DNA of 64,000 nt from Buxus sempervirens. Lineage: Eukaryota; Streptophyta; Magnoliopsida; Buxales; Buxaceae. Both the position numbers and the translations under genes were made by a program. The notes under the pieces were generated by a model that saw only the letters and a list, made by a program, of their open reading frames with translations, searched no databases and had not been told where the DNA came from. This document shows positions 44,701-54,623 of the stretch, piece after piece (position 1 is the stretch's first letter; the number at the start of each line of letters is the position of its first letter). The stretch covers positions 22,058,048 to 22,122,047 of the forward strand of contig OX387194.1 of assembly GCA_947561395.2 (NCBI GenBank). The letters are read 5' to 3'.

Positions 44701-47700
44701 GATTGTTATGAAATATTGGTGACAAAATTAATAATCCTTAGTTATGGTCACCTTCATAAATGTAAAAATTGTATTGCAGTCTTAATTTTATTAACTATAC
44801 AAGGAATGTATGTTCTGTCATAGCTACACACACACACACACACAGATGTATATAAAGATATATATCTAGGTAATCAGTTTCTTTGTTTAGAACTTAGTAC
44901 TATACAGTAGACTTCCCAGGAAAACAGGTAGTAAAACTAAAGAGAAAGAGTCAAGCTATCTGTGAATGAAACTATGAAAAAATTAATTACCTTAAACCAC
45001 TGTAGCTCACGTTGTAGCTGCAGAGCAGCACCAGATACCCTACGCAGTCGCTCCGGAGGGGCCAAAAGTGCAGCTAAATGCAATATGTGATTTCCTTTAT
45101 CATCTGTTTGGCATGCCATGTTTGCCTTTTCAGCACCCAGCTTATAGATGAGATTGAAAATCTTCTCTTGTCGATGCTTAACTGCAACATGAAAGATGTT
45201 CTGATCATGTTGATCAATTATCCGAATAAGATTGGGGCAAGAATTGGCAATCTCAATAATAAACTCCACAGTTCCACATTGAGCGGCCTTGAAGATTGCA
45301 GAACGCACATGAAATTCCTCATGCTCTGAGTAATCAAAAGTTATAACTTGATTACATAACAGTCTCAGAAGTTGATGGGCTTGATGATGCATCAGTTTTT
45401 CCCTATATATTTGGTCCACCCTGACGATTGCTGTCATTGTGCCAGTGACCATTAGGTGAATATCATGTCAACATCCAGTCAATCAAGTAAAAAAAATCCA
45501 CCCATAAAGCAAAATTAGTGGAATTGCACACCCAGTAGATTTGAAGCAAACCAAGATAATAATACATGCAGTTTTCCCGGACCTGCGAGATGGAACCAAG
45601 TCTACAACATTAATAAATGGTTTGAAATGGTTTTTTTTTATTGTTTTCTTCTTTCGGTTAATATATGAGAGAAAACCTTACCTCGATAGCCCACTTGATC
45701 CCCAGAGTTACAAGGGGAATTATCTTCGTCCTCTTCATCCACTTTCACGCAAGATGGGGCAGTGCAACATATTGTCTCAGACTTTACAGTCACACCTTCA
45801 AGACAACATGGGTTTATTTCATAATTCTTCTACTTTATCAAATACAAAATGATGAATAAATAAAGAATAAGTCATAAGAATCTCCTTTGAGCTTCATGCC
45901 AACACACATACGCACAAAACAGTTACAGATATCACTCATCACTTAATTTCTAAAATAACATTGACTTCCCGTCAGATTCTATAGTCTGTACCTACCTGTT
46001 CGTCAAGAAATAACAATACAGATCTTAATCAGAACTATTGACTTCTCATAATTGTGAGTGTTTCACCATGATCCTTAAAAAATAAAAAATAAAAACTTCT
46101 AAATATCCAATTTTATAAAGGGAATTAGCATAAAACATAATTCAACATGTACAGGTGCATCCTTAGAAATCTAAAGTTTTAATATTAAGCATATTCACTC
46201 AAGAGACTTAATTTCACTTAATAGAAGTTATAGGTTACATCCAAGGAATCAGCAGTGAGGTTAGTGTTATTATTTTATAAAAGCAAATAGAGATATCTAT
46301 AACTTTATCAGACCTCAAGCATAGTTCGTATAATTTAATCTAATTAAAAAAAAATTTGTGAAGCATGGATTTCGCATGTAACAGATAATTTGTGAATATC
46401 AAAGGTTCTACCCTGAGGTACATAACCTGAAACAAATATGTTGTTCCCACATGATCCATTTGATCAAATTAGAACACTCTAGCACAAAAACCTTAACAAA
46501 TATTGTGTCCCTAAGTGTCAGAAAAGTGTTCAACTTATAATAAAGAAAAGGCTAAAACCATGGTTTTTCATTTCGACGACATTTCACGAAACGTTGCGAA
46601 ATGTCACCATTTTCAGAGGTGTTGACTCGAAATGTTGTGAGAGAGGGAGGAATATTGACCATTCCTGGAAGTTGGTAAAATGTTGTTGACATGAAGTAAA
46701 AGTTGACTCATGAGGGCGACTGCTCGAGATGTTGCAATTTCAGCACTTCCTATTTTTGTGGCTGTGACCTTGGTAGAAACATGTACTACCTAATTTTGTA
46801 TGCATTTTAAGCTTTACCATGTATGCCTATTCCATTGTTTCTTCATTACAATTCCTTTAAAAATGCAAATGATTCATTTATATACCTTTTTTTACCAAAT
46901 TCATAGGTTTTAGGGGTATTTTATCTAATTTAAACTTAAATATAGCATAATTCTAGAGTACTATATAATTTTACTGCTTTTTCTTATTTTTTTTCTTCAA
47001 TTATATCTCCTCTGGAGAATTTTCCTGCAAGTCGGAGAAGAGCCACCAACATGTCAGTGGAATTTCACCAGTAGCAGCTGGGAAAATTTCAATCAACATG
47101 AAATGTAAAACCTTCGCTAAAAGCTTAAAACAATGGTACCATAACAATATACATAAAATCAGTGTAAAAGATAAATACATTTTCTGTAATGGGATACATC
47201 CTCATTGTGTATGGGAGTACGCCATGTTTGTAAACAGCCACTGGAATGGCAATTTGGATATGTAATTTGCAATAAGAGTGGTGATTTGGTTTTAAATTTT
47301 TGCTAGGTATAATAGTCTTTATGTACCGTAGTAAAATTACAAAGAAAAAATATTCTATTTTACTATCTACTTGGCTGCTTTAATCATCATCTACTACACT
47401 TTGCTATGAGTTGAAATAATTTGGAAGCTGTTGTGGAAATCTATTTAGTCATTAATTAACTGGAATGATGGACGAAGGGTTTGCAATTTTGCGACATTTT
47501 GGTAAAATGTCGTGAAATTTTGCTATTTTCCAAGGTGGCAACACAAAACCACCTTGGAAAAGGAAATGTCGAAGATTCTATAATGTCAGCGAAATTTCAC
47601 GAAATGTCAATAATACACAAGTTTGAGCTTATTTTGATTTTTTTTAAGGTCTGGCAATTTTCCCTCATTTCTGCGACATTTCGCCGGCAACACCTGGGGA

Positions 47701-48957
47701 AATGTCATTCGAAACGACCTTGTAAACCTTGGATGGACGCTTGTGCACAATAGCATCCAATCAGTAATGGAAGAGTTTGAAAACAGGATCCAATACAAAA
47801 AAAGTTAAACTCAATGAAGAAAGGTTATCATCAGGTGGGATGTTTGATGTGTACCCTACACCATTCAGCATAGGACATAAATCACATATATGCACTATAA
47901 CACGCAAAAGCAACACGTCCTATTCTCAATGATGCCTGGGTACCTAATAAATATCCAATCAGTAAATAAATTTAGTTTTCTTTCAAATCATCCTAATAGT
48001 ATTGTAGGTCCATAATGCCATGCACATGTAACAACACTTTCACTAAACACATGTAAGAAACAAAGTTGGGTTTGCCTATGTTGGCAATATGGACCAAACA
48101 AAATTAGTAGCATACCAAAATAACATAAAGAAAGGAGCATAGATAGTTTGTCCACTTTCTTTGTATGTATAAACTAACTGAAGGATGGATGCACCAACAT
48201 TGGTATACACATCTTGCCACGAATCCCATTTGACTTCCACTTAGAAATGCAGAAGGTCTTTCAGCAAGTTGACCTAGGGCAGTTTCCTCTGGGAGGCTTG
48301 GGGTGATTGCTAACTTTCCATGCCATTGCACTAGACGTGAAGACACATCTGCAAAAAGTACCATCAATTGCTCTGTAATAGATAAATGCATTAATCTGAC
48401 ACAGAGCATTAACCTGACACAGAAACACACACACACACATAGTATACTTGTCCCTCACCATACATATCGATAGAAATTAAGGTTGCAACAAGCATAGACC
48501 CATTGAAATAGTTCCTCAGTTGTAGATCTTCTTTTGGGGTCACTTCATAAAGATAACGCACCATGTCCTTCTTGTCAAACTGAGCAGCAGTAACAAGAGG
48601 TACCCACCCACCAACATTTTTAATCCTAACTAAATCCCTGTTCTTTTCCACTAGTACCTTTGCAATCTCTGTGGTTCCTCCCACAGCAGCAAGAGAAAGA
48701 GCTGTTACCCCATAATCGTTCTTAATTTCCAAATCTTTTGGATCCATCTTGTTTACCAGTTCTTTAACAGTCTGCAAATGTCCCTGTCGAATAGCAAAAA
48801 TAAGAGGGGTGTCCCCTGCTTGTGTGATTCGTGCAGTCACAGTATTAGGATGCTGGTCAAGGAATGCTTTGGCACTCTTCCAATCACCTTTTGCTATAGC
48901 TCTCTGAAGTGGTAGATACTCCTTATAATCTTTGTTTGCTATCACTGCACCAGCCAT
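35089..48957 (-). CDS. Ankyrin-repeat, PGG-domain membrane protein gene (at least four exons)
   Basis: The only credible host gene. Proposed exons on the minus strand: 48957-48459, 48372-48179 (end uncertain), about 45430-44991 and 35715-35089, giving about 585 residues. Exon 1 holds ankyrin repeats; exon 3 continues them; exon 4 has the PGG domain with about four membrane spans. Relatives include plant ACD6/ITN1-like proteins, plasma-membrane or ER proteins linked to defence and salt responses; a specific role here is unknown. The exon 3-4 junction is in phase, with consensus donor and acceptor, across a 9.3-kb intron filled by a hAT element. No stop or frameshift was seen in the assigned exons. 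The exon 2-3 junction does not phase as drawn, so an extra small exon or another donor is likely. Confidence 0.85.
36485..36723. repeat. Tandem duplication of about 125 bp in the large intron
   Basis: Two similar copies, from about 36485 and 36610, share CCACTTTATTAGC, TTATTTTCTTCC, ATATTGAGAAAA and GTGTGCTTAG-like segments. The second copy runs directly into the hAT left end. Confidence 0.7.
37013..37619 (+). mobile_element. LTR-like or TRIM-like repeat with an antisense 5S-like block
   Basis: TG...CA-bounded block: TGTAATGACCTGAG at 37013 and GGATATGTTACA at 37619. A TATAAATAG box sits on the plus strand at about 37329. The minus strand of 37096-37185 resembles 5S rRNA, as in Cassandra-type TRIMs, except that here the 5S-like block is antisense to the TATA box. 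No second LTR or target duplication was found, so the class is uncertain. Confidence 0.5.
37096..37185 (-). ncRNA. 5S rRNA-derived sequence (pseudo-5S)
   Basis: Minus sense includes GAACTCTGAAGTGAAGTGTG, a GTGCTCAGG stretch (A-box-like), AGAGTAGTGCTATGA (intermediate-element-like) and GACGGGTGACCACTGGGAAG (C-box-like), ending CTCGTGTT. The order and spacing match the second half of plant 5S rRNA and its internal promoter, with several substitutions. The first third of 5S rRNA is not recognisable. It is a transposon-borne derivative rather than a 5S gene. Confidence 0.75.
38690..39708. mobile_element. Tourist/PIF-Harbinger-like nonautonomous element, 1,019 bp
   Basis: Ends GGTACCGTTTGGTAATGC and (inverted) GGCTCCGTTTGGTAACGC, 15/18 identical, flanked by TAA on both sides (38687-38689 and 39709-39711), the target duplication of Tourist-like elements. 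Subterminal sequence is rich in short GCTTTT/AAAAGC words in both orientations. No transposase. A minisatellite occupies the middle. Confidence 0.8.
39030..39325. repeat. Minisatellite of about 22 bp inside the Tourist-like element
   Basis: About thirteen degenerate copies of a unit like ACCCGATAATGACCCGTTTA. Copies differ mainly at CCCG/CCTG and GACC/AACC/GGCC positions. Confidence 0.85.
39880..42190 (+). pseudogene. hAT transposase remnants (BED, DUF659, dimerisation)
   Basis: About 39880-40030 reads VCNYCKQVISG followed by LKKHLAHEYNN, a BED zinc finger. About 40450-40850 has the pattern of the DUF659 core: LTPHEIMGVYLDWEK, a TRNSWVWLLC segment, RLSIINFTMYSRDKAVFFKL and VDAS, later IHIVINNDSAFKKA. 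About 41870-42090 matches the C-terminal dimerisation region (PSKWWMMYRADISTLRKL, FFTQTAYSSACERK). Many stops and frameshifts interrupt these parts. A related autonomous transposase would cut and paste the element in the nucleus; this one cannot. Confidence 0.8.
43546..43583. repeat. Perfect 17-bp hairpin at the hAT right junction
   Basis: AAATTTTGACAGCACAC, then CAGT, then GTGTGCTGTCAAAATTT: the hAT right terminus, the duplicated target and a third copy of the terminal-repeat sequence outside the element. Confidence 0.9.
43584..44990. other. Remaining intron sequence of the ankyrin/PGG gene
   Basis: No supported coding sequence; the ORF at 44238-44519 has no recognisable domain. It contains a (CA)9-like microsatellite near 44826-44843. 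Confidence 0.5.
44991..45430 (-). CDS. Ankyrin/PGG gene, exon 3 (distal ankyrin region)
   Basis: Encodes QIYREKLMHHQAHQLLRLLC, then AAQCGTVEFIIEIANSCPNL, FHVAVKHRQEKIFNLIYKLG, DDKGNHILHLAALLAPPERL and ending GAALQLQRELQWFK. This is the usual degenerate ankyrin block and linker before the PGG domain in this family. The donor AAG|GTAATT lies at 44991/44990 in phase 0, joining the last exon. The start is uncertain: AG acceptors at 45431 and 45421 give different phases; 45430 is used here. The exon is 440 bp from that start. Confidence 0.85.
45431..48178. other. Intron 2 of the ankyrin/PGG gene
   Basis: About 2.7 kb, AT-rich. It includes a possible nonautonomous DNA element (46556-47733). A short exon may be hidden here, because exons 2 and 3 as drawn do not share phase. 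ORFs at 45541-45852 and 47481-47753 show no domain. Confidence 0.5.
46556..47733. mobile_element. Possible MITE-like element with TTTCG/GAAATGTC words
   Basis: Both ends contain repeated and inverted GACATTTC/GAAATGTC words: near 46570-46605 and near 47500-47710. Outer ends AACCATGGTTTTT and (inverted) CCAAGGTTTACAAGG are related imperfectly. No clean target duplication was found, so boundaries and class are tentative. Confidence 0.4.
48179..48372 (-). CDS. Ankyrin/PGG gene, exon 2 (3' end uncertain)
   Basis: The acceptor TTTATCTATTACAG ends at 48373. The exon completes the codon split after exon 1 (G+AG, Glu) and reads EQLMVLFADVSSRLVQWHGK, then EETALGQLAERPSAFLSGSQ and MGFVARCVYQC. The PSAFLSGSQ-GF stretch is characteristic of this family right after the first ankyrin block. 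The proposed donor TCA|GTTAGT at 48179 leaves phase 0, which does not fit exon 3, so the real donor may be upstream. Confidence 0.75.
48459..48957 (-). CDS. Ankyrin/PGG gene, exon 1 (start and ankyrin repeats)
   Basis: Starts at ATG 48957-48955: MAGAVIANKDYKEYLPLQRA, then AIAKGDWKSAKAFLDQHP. Ankyrin repeats are visible in GDTPLIFAIRQGHLQTVKEL, DYGVTALSLAAVGGTTEIAK and GGWVPLVTAAQFDKKDMVRY. The LPLQ-AI-KGDW start is typical of the family, supporting this ATG. The donor TATG|GTGAGG is at 48459/48458. A (CA)n microsatellite lies in the intron about 20 bases beyond the donor, at 48425-48440. Confidence 0.9.
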
Positions 48958-49549
48958 TATAATATCTGTTATATATGTATATATTCTATAAATTTATCTT
49001 CTAAATGCTTGAGAAGTGAAGAACATTACTAAGAAGCCAAAGCCAGATGCTAGAATTCGAGGCAAGAAGTTGGGTTTGTATGCACTTGTGTGCACATGTA
49101 GACATATGTGGAGAAAGGGTGAGGGCATCAACTTCGGAAGACAAAACTCTTACTCCTCTCTTGATTGCGGAGGACATTAAATTTCATGTGTAATTTTCAT
49201 TAATAAATCAACTTTTGAGTGAATACATAAAGATTTCAGACATTAAATGCCACGTGTATTGCTGGTTAATAAATAAACTGTTCTGTATGTAAACCGGAAT
49301 TCTGAAAGAACCAAAAAAAAACAAAAGAGAGAGAGAGAAAAAACATTATTTTGTAATTTCATGCACAAAACAAGAATACTTTCCTAAATATTTTCACATA
49401 CATATTTCAACTCTATATATGTTAGATCTTTCCTCAAAAACTATAACTTACAGCAAAAGGTACTAATCTCACGAAATTAACTAGATGATAGATATAAAAA
49501 GTTCTTAAAAGTTGAAAGATGTTTTTCTGTCATAGTTGCTGCTCTAGAT
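48958..49549 (-). promoter_or_regulatory. Upstream region of the ankyrin/PGG gene
   Basis: About 590 bp separate the ATG from the Copia-2 target site. It contains an imperfect duplication of ACATTAAAT...CATGTGTA/CACGTGTA units (about 49172-49210 and 49243-49281); the second carries a CCACGTGT G-box-like site near 49251. AT-rich TATATA runs lie 15-30 bp before the ATG. No transcription start can be fixed from the sequence. Confidence 0.35.
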
Positions 49550-49554
49550 ATTTC

Positions 49555-49784
49555 TGTTACGATAGAGAAGTGTGGAGGCAGAAATAAAGCATTAATATAT
49601 TTTGTACAGATTGTATTTACTTTATTAGAATTGTCCAACTAGCATGTATATCTAGTTGTTAGTAGGTTTCCTAAAATCTAGCTTGTACAGTTAACAATAG
49701 GAGAGTATACCTTGTATAAAGGAGAAAAGAATGTAACAAAAGGGGAACTTTTGGAGATTTCAGAAGAACAGAAAATTATTGACA
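49555..49784 (+). mobile_element. 5' LTR of Copia-2
   Basis: Begins TGTTACGATAGAGAAGTG and ends AGAAAATTATTGACA. A TATA-like TTGTATAAAGG lies near 49711. The primer-binding site follows directly. Confidence 0.97.
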
Positions 49785-49797
49785 TGGTATCAGAGCC
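49785..49797 (+). other. Primer-binding site of Copia-2
   Basis: TGGTATCAGAGCC, an exact initiator tRNA-Met type site, directly after the 5' LTR. Confidence 0.95.
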
Positions 49798-50428
49798 TAC
49801 TCTGTTTCGTAACTGAATATTCTTGAATTTCTTCGTGCGTGGGTGGTTGACAGAGATTGTGTCAACATCCTCTTGGATTTTCTTCTGCAACTGAGAAGAT
49901 CTCTGCGACTGAGAAGAGACGTCGACTCCTTCTGCAACTGAGAAGATCTCTGTGACTGAGAAGAGACGCTTGTCTCTTGTTTTGGCATCATCTGTTCTCT
50001 TCTACGACTGAAAAGAGGCTAACGAATGCTCGTCTCTTGTTTTCGCATCATCTGTTCTCTTCTACGAGTGAGAAGAGGCAGAAGATTCTCGTTTTTGGCA
50101 TATTTATCATCTCGTTTTGGTGATTCTTGATTCAACAGTGAGTGATTCTTGTTTTAGTGATTCTCACATCCTTCTGCAACAGCGGTGATTCTCATTTTTC
50201 TGCTCGTTTGAGGATTACGATTGGTTTTGTGCCTTGCGATTGATTTCGTGCCTTGAATTTGCGGTGATTCTCGTTTTTCTCCTTATCATCTGACAAGTGT
50301 GACTGGTTTCGTGCCTTTTATTTCTCAACTTTGTGTCTCGTTATTTCTTCATCTGATCAGTGCATCCGACGTCTGCGACTAATTACGGCATCTTTACTTA
50401 CTGTTTCTTGGACCTGTTTCTTCATCCA
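49798..50428 (+). other. Copia-2 untranslated leader with duplicated segments
   Basis: Pyrimidine-rich leader. It contains repeated CTGAGAAGA(T)CTC and CGTCTCTTGTTTTNGCATCATC segments (about 49890-50110), apparently short tandem duplications. No gene. Confidence 0.6.
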
Positions 50429-51350
50429 ATGTCTAGTGTGAACGTTTTGCTTCGTTTCAATGGGAAGAATTTTTCTGCTTGGGAATTTCAATTTCGTATG
50501 TATGTGAAAGGCAAAGAGTTATGGGGCCATCTCGATGGGACTACCAAGGCTCCAGAAGATGCCAAGGCTCTTGGTTAATGGGAGAGCAATGATGCCAAAG
50601 TTGTGTCTTGGATTTTGGCTTCTATTGAACCTCACATGGTTAACAATCTGCGTACCTTTTCCAAGGCCAAGGAAATGTGGGATTATCTTCATCGCATCTA
50701 TTTTCAGGATCATACTGCTAGACGTTTTCAGTTGGAATTGGAGTTGGCCAAATATACTCAAGGCAACTTATCAATTGATCAATACTATTCTGGTTTTCTA
50801 ACTCTGTGGAGTGAATATTCTGGTATTGTAACTGTTAATGTCCCTAAGGAGGCATTGGAGGCAATACATACTGTACATGCTGCTAGTCAAAGAGATCAGT
50901 TCTTAATGAAATTACGTCCGGAGTTCGAATTGGTACGTGGAAGTTTGTTGAATCGTGATCCAGTCCCATCACTTGAAATTTGTCTTGGTGAGTTGCTACG
51001 TGAAGAGCAGAGATTGAGCACTTTGCAGGGAATGCAATCTGAAACCGGATCTTTGCAGGTAGTAAATGTTGCCTATGCTGCACAAGGAAGAAGAAAGGAC
51101 AAATCTACTATTCAGTGTTTTAGTTGCAAGGAATTCGGGCATATTGCTTGTAATTGCAGGAAGAAAATTTTCAATTACTGCAAACAACCAAGTCACATCA
51201 TCAAAGAGTGCTCAATTCGTCCTCAGAATAGACGCACACAGGCACTCCAGGTAAATGTCATTGACTCCACATCTTCCAATTCAGCACCATCTTCTCTGAC
51301 TCCTGAAATGGTACAACAGATGATTGATGTTGCTTTTTCTACCTTTGGGC
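50429..51350 (+). pseudogene. Copia-2 gag
   Basis: Starts at ATG 50429 with MSSVNVLLRFNGKNFSAWEF, the usual Copia gag opening. A premature TAA at 50576-50578 interrupts the same frame, which continues through the capsid-like region (VSWILASIEPHM, KAKEMWDYLHRIYFQD) to the zinc knuckles. The first knuckle CFSCKEFGHIACNC is complete. The second reads FNYCKQPSHIIKEC, lacking the first Cys, and has Ser where the pre-His Gly is usual. An upstream in-frame ATG at 50360 gives 23 extra residues and is less likely. Confidence 0.9.
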
Positions 51351-52650
51351 TTCAAGGTACGTCACCCAAAGTATCACAATCCTGGATTGTTGATTCTGGT
51401 GCATCCAACCACATGACAGGTAGTACACATGGTCTCACAGACATTCAACCATATAATGGCCAGGAAGAAATTCAGATTGCCAACGGCAGTATCTTACCTA
51501 TTACTGCTATTGGTAGTTTGGGTTCTTCAATATCTAATGTGTTTGTGTCACCTGGTTTATCTACTAATTTAATTTCAGTTGGACAATTGGTTGATAAAAA
51601 TTGCAATATTCATTTTTCTTGTAGTCGTTGTCTTGTGCAGGATCAGGTGTCAGGGAGGGTGATCGCGAAGGGGCCTAAAGTGGGACGACTTTTTCCGCTG
51701 CAGTTTGATATTCCTAGTGCAGTTTCTTTAGCATGTAGTACTGTCAGTTGTAACAGTGAAATTTGGCACATACGTTTGGGGCATCCTAATGCTGTTGTCT
51801 TATCTCATCTTGTTAATAATGATTATTTGGGAAATAAAGATCAGTTTTCTTCATCTTCTATTTCTTTTGATTATACTACTTGTCGTATCGTATTAATAAG
51901 AGCAAGACTTTATCTTTTCCCTAACATGGAAGCCATGCAACTAAGTGTTTTGATCATATTCATTAAATGTTTAGGGTATCAGTCTTGTTATTTCTCATGC
52001 GAAGTATAAATATTTTGTTAGATTTATTGATGACTACAGCAGATTTACTTGGATATACTTTCTTCGGAATAAGAGTGATGTTTTTTCTATATTTCAAAAT
52101 TTTGTTGTTTATCTAGAAACACAGTTCTCAACCAAGATGAAAGTACTAAGATCTGATTCAGGGGGAGAATACATGTCAAAGGAATACCAAGAGTTTCTAC
52201 AACACAAAGGGATTCTCTCTCAACGATCTCGCACTTACACTCCTCAACAAAATGGAGTGGCTAAGAGGAAGAACCGCCATCTGTTGGATGTAGTCCAGAC
52301 ATTGCTACTTGAGTCTTCTACCCCACCGAAGTTTGGGTTGAAGCTTTATCTACTATGGTTTACTTGATTAACAGGTTACCTATGCAAGCAATTGGGTATG
52401 AAAGTCTATACTTTCGATTATTTGGGGTTAATCCTAAGTATAGTTCTCTTCATACATTTGGGTGTGTCTGTTTTGCACACTTACCTTCTTTAGAACGTCA
52501 TAAACTTGGAGCTCAAGCTGTGAAGTGTGCATTTCTGGGATACAGTCTCTCTTACAAAGGATATGTTTGCTATGATCCTATTACTAATCGCATTCGTGTA
52601 TCTTGCAATGTTGTTTTCTTTGAGAAGATTTATTTCTTTCAAACTGTGTG
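51351..52650 (+). pseudogene. Copia-2 protease and integrase
   Basis: Protease: SWIVDSGASNHMTG with an intact Asp-Ser-Gly. The pre-integrase zinc domain follows (IWHIRLGHPN). Near 51880 the frame shifts, giving a false C-terminus at 52009. The integrase core continues in another frame: IDDYSRFTW, then RSDSGGEY. The catalytic Glu is replaced by Lys in NGVAKRKNR (codon 52263-52265), which would abolish strand transfer. Further frame changes split the C-terminal part (YKGYVCYDPITNRI, about 52550-52600). Confidence 0.92.
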
Positions 52651-52949
52651 ATTGATGATGCTAGTCTTGCTCAACTGCCAATATTTGATAGATGCTCAGA
52701 CTCTGTTACTCAATTCAAGCCTGGAATGGTATATCAACGTTGTCATTCCCCACTTCCATCAACCCCTTCAGTGCTTGCTCCCTCACCTGTTCCATCACCT
52801 GATTCTGTGGAACCCACCCTTCGACATTCAAGTCAGGTCTCTAAGATTCCCAACAGGTATGGTTTCTCTCACACTTCGCTTTCTGCAACTCTAGATATTG
52901 TGCCTGTGCCTACTTATTCTCAGGCATCTTCTCAAGCATGCTAGCAAAA

Positions 52950-53682
52950 AGGAATGCAAGATGAGCTTCAGGCACTTCAGGAGAACTGTACATGGGACCT
53001 GGTTCCTTGTCCTGCTAATGTAAAACCAATTGGATGTAAGTGGGTGTACATAGTCAAGTTGAGATCTGACGGATCTTTGGAGAGATATAAGGCTCATTTA
53101 GTAGCTTTTGGAAATTGACAAGAATATGGAATTGACTATGACGAGACCTTTGCTCCAATAGCTAAGTTGACAACAGTACGGTTAAGTCTTGCTATTGCTG
53201 CCTCGCAATCTTGGTCTATACGACAAATGGATGTGAAGAATGCCTTTCTTCACGGAGATCTTAAGGAGGAGGCATTTATGACACCTCCTCTGGCGTTATT
53301 TAACACTCCTTCCTCCACAATTTGTTGTTTGAAGCGATCTTTGTATGGTCTAAAACACGCTCCTCGTGCTTGGTTTGAGAAATTTCGTTCGACTCTACTT
53401 CAATTTCATTTTAACCAAAGTAATTTTGATTCTTCATTATTTCTCCATCGCACGTCCACAGGTATTGTTCTTCTTCTTGTCTATGTTGATTACATTGTCA
53501 TTACTGGTTCAAATCCTCAACTTTTGAGCGACTTGCAAACTTATCTTAGCACATCATTTTATATGAAGGACCTTGGGTCACTTCAGTACTTTCTTGGTCT
53601 TGAGGTTGAGTCTACTCCGACATGGGTTATTCTTCATCAACACAAGTATACACAAGAATTGATTGGTCATGCTGGTCTTTAG
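52950..53682 (+). pseudogene. Copia-2 reverse transcriptase
   Basis: Segments in order: MQDELQALQENCTWDLVP, GCKWVY, RYKAHLVAFGN, then TGA at 53116-53118, then DYDETFAPIAKL, RQMDVKNAFLHGDLKEE, LKRSLYGLKHAPRAWFEKF and the active-site region. The active site reads YVDY instead of YVDD (Tyr codon 53491-53493), removing a catalytic Asp. The frame ends with TAG at 53680-53682 within the connection region. Confidence 0.93.
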
Positions 53683-54390
53683 AATGCAAACGTTGTTATC
53701 ACACCTCTTGATGTGAATTTGAAGCTGCATACTAATGACGGCGATCTTCTCTCTAATCCTTCTCTTTATCGTCAATTGGTTGGAAACCTAAATTATTTAA
53801 CTATTACCCGGCCTGACATTTCATTTGCAGTTCAGCAGGTCAGCTAGTTTATGTAGGCTCCTCGACATCTTCATATGGCTGTTGTTCGTCGTATTCTCCG
53901 TTATTTGATTGGTACTTCAGGTCGTGGCTTATTATTTCCTGTTGGGCAGACTCTTCAATTGAGAGGCTATTGTGATTTTGACTAGGCTGATTGTGTTGAC
54001 ACTCAGTGTTCTGTTACCGGATGGTGTATGTTCTTGGGAAATTCTCTTATTTCCTGGAAAAGCAAGAAGCAAAAATGAGTGTCCAAATCCTCTATTGAGT
54101 CCGAATATCGATCTATGTCTTCGGCTTGCTTTGAAATCGTCTGGCTTCATGGTTTATTGATGGAGCTTGGTTTTCCACCTAATGATTCCACTCCAATTTA
54201 TGCCGATAACACTAGCGCTATTCAGACTGCAGTGAATCCTATTTTTCATGAACGAACCAAGCACATCAAGGTAGACTGTCACTATATTCGAGAGGTTGTT
54301 GATATTTTCACCAAAGCTCTCTCTCTTCAACGTCATCAATTTCTGGTCGACAAATTGATGCTTATTGATCGCCAACATCAATTTGAGGGG
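53683..54390 (+). pseudogene. Copia-2 RNase H
   Basis: The frame continues from RT with further stops (TAG 53845-53847, TAG 53854-53856, others near 53985 and 54075). Recognisable pieces: RQLVGNLNYLTITRPDISFA, RRILRYLIGTSGRGLLF, SSIESEYRSMSSACFEIVWL, IYADNTSAIQTAVNPIFHER, TKHIKVDCHYIRE and VDIFTKALSLQRHQFLVDKL. A polypurine tract GAGGGGGGA (54385-54393) immediately precedes the 3' LTR. Confidence 0.92.
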
Positions 54391-54393
54391 GGA

Positions 54394-54623
54394 TGTTACG
54401 ATAGAGAAGTGCGGAGGCAGAAATAAAGCATTAATATATTTTGTACAGATTGTATTTACTTTGTTACAATTGTACAGCTAGCATGTATATCTAGTTGTTA
54501 GTAGGTTTCCTAAAATCTATCTTGTACAGTTAATAATAGGAGAGTATATCTTGTATAAAGGAGAAAAGAATGTAACAAAAGGGGAACTTTTGGAGATTCC
54601 AGAAGAACAGAAAATTATTGACA
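54394..54623 (+). mobile_element. 3' LTR of Copia-2
   Basis: 230 bp, same termini as the 5' LTR, followed by the ATTTC target duplication. Confidence 0.97.
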
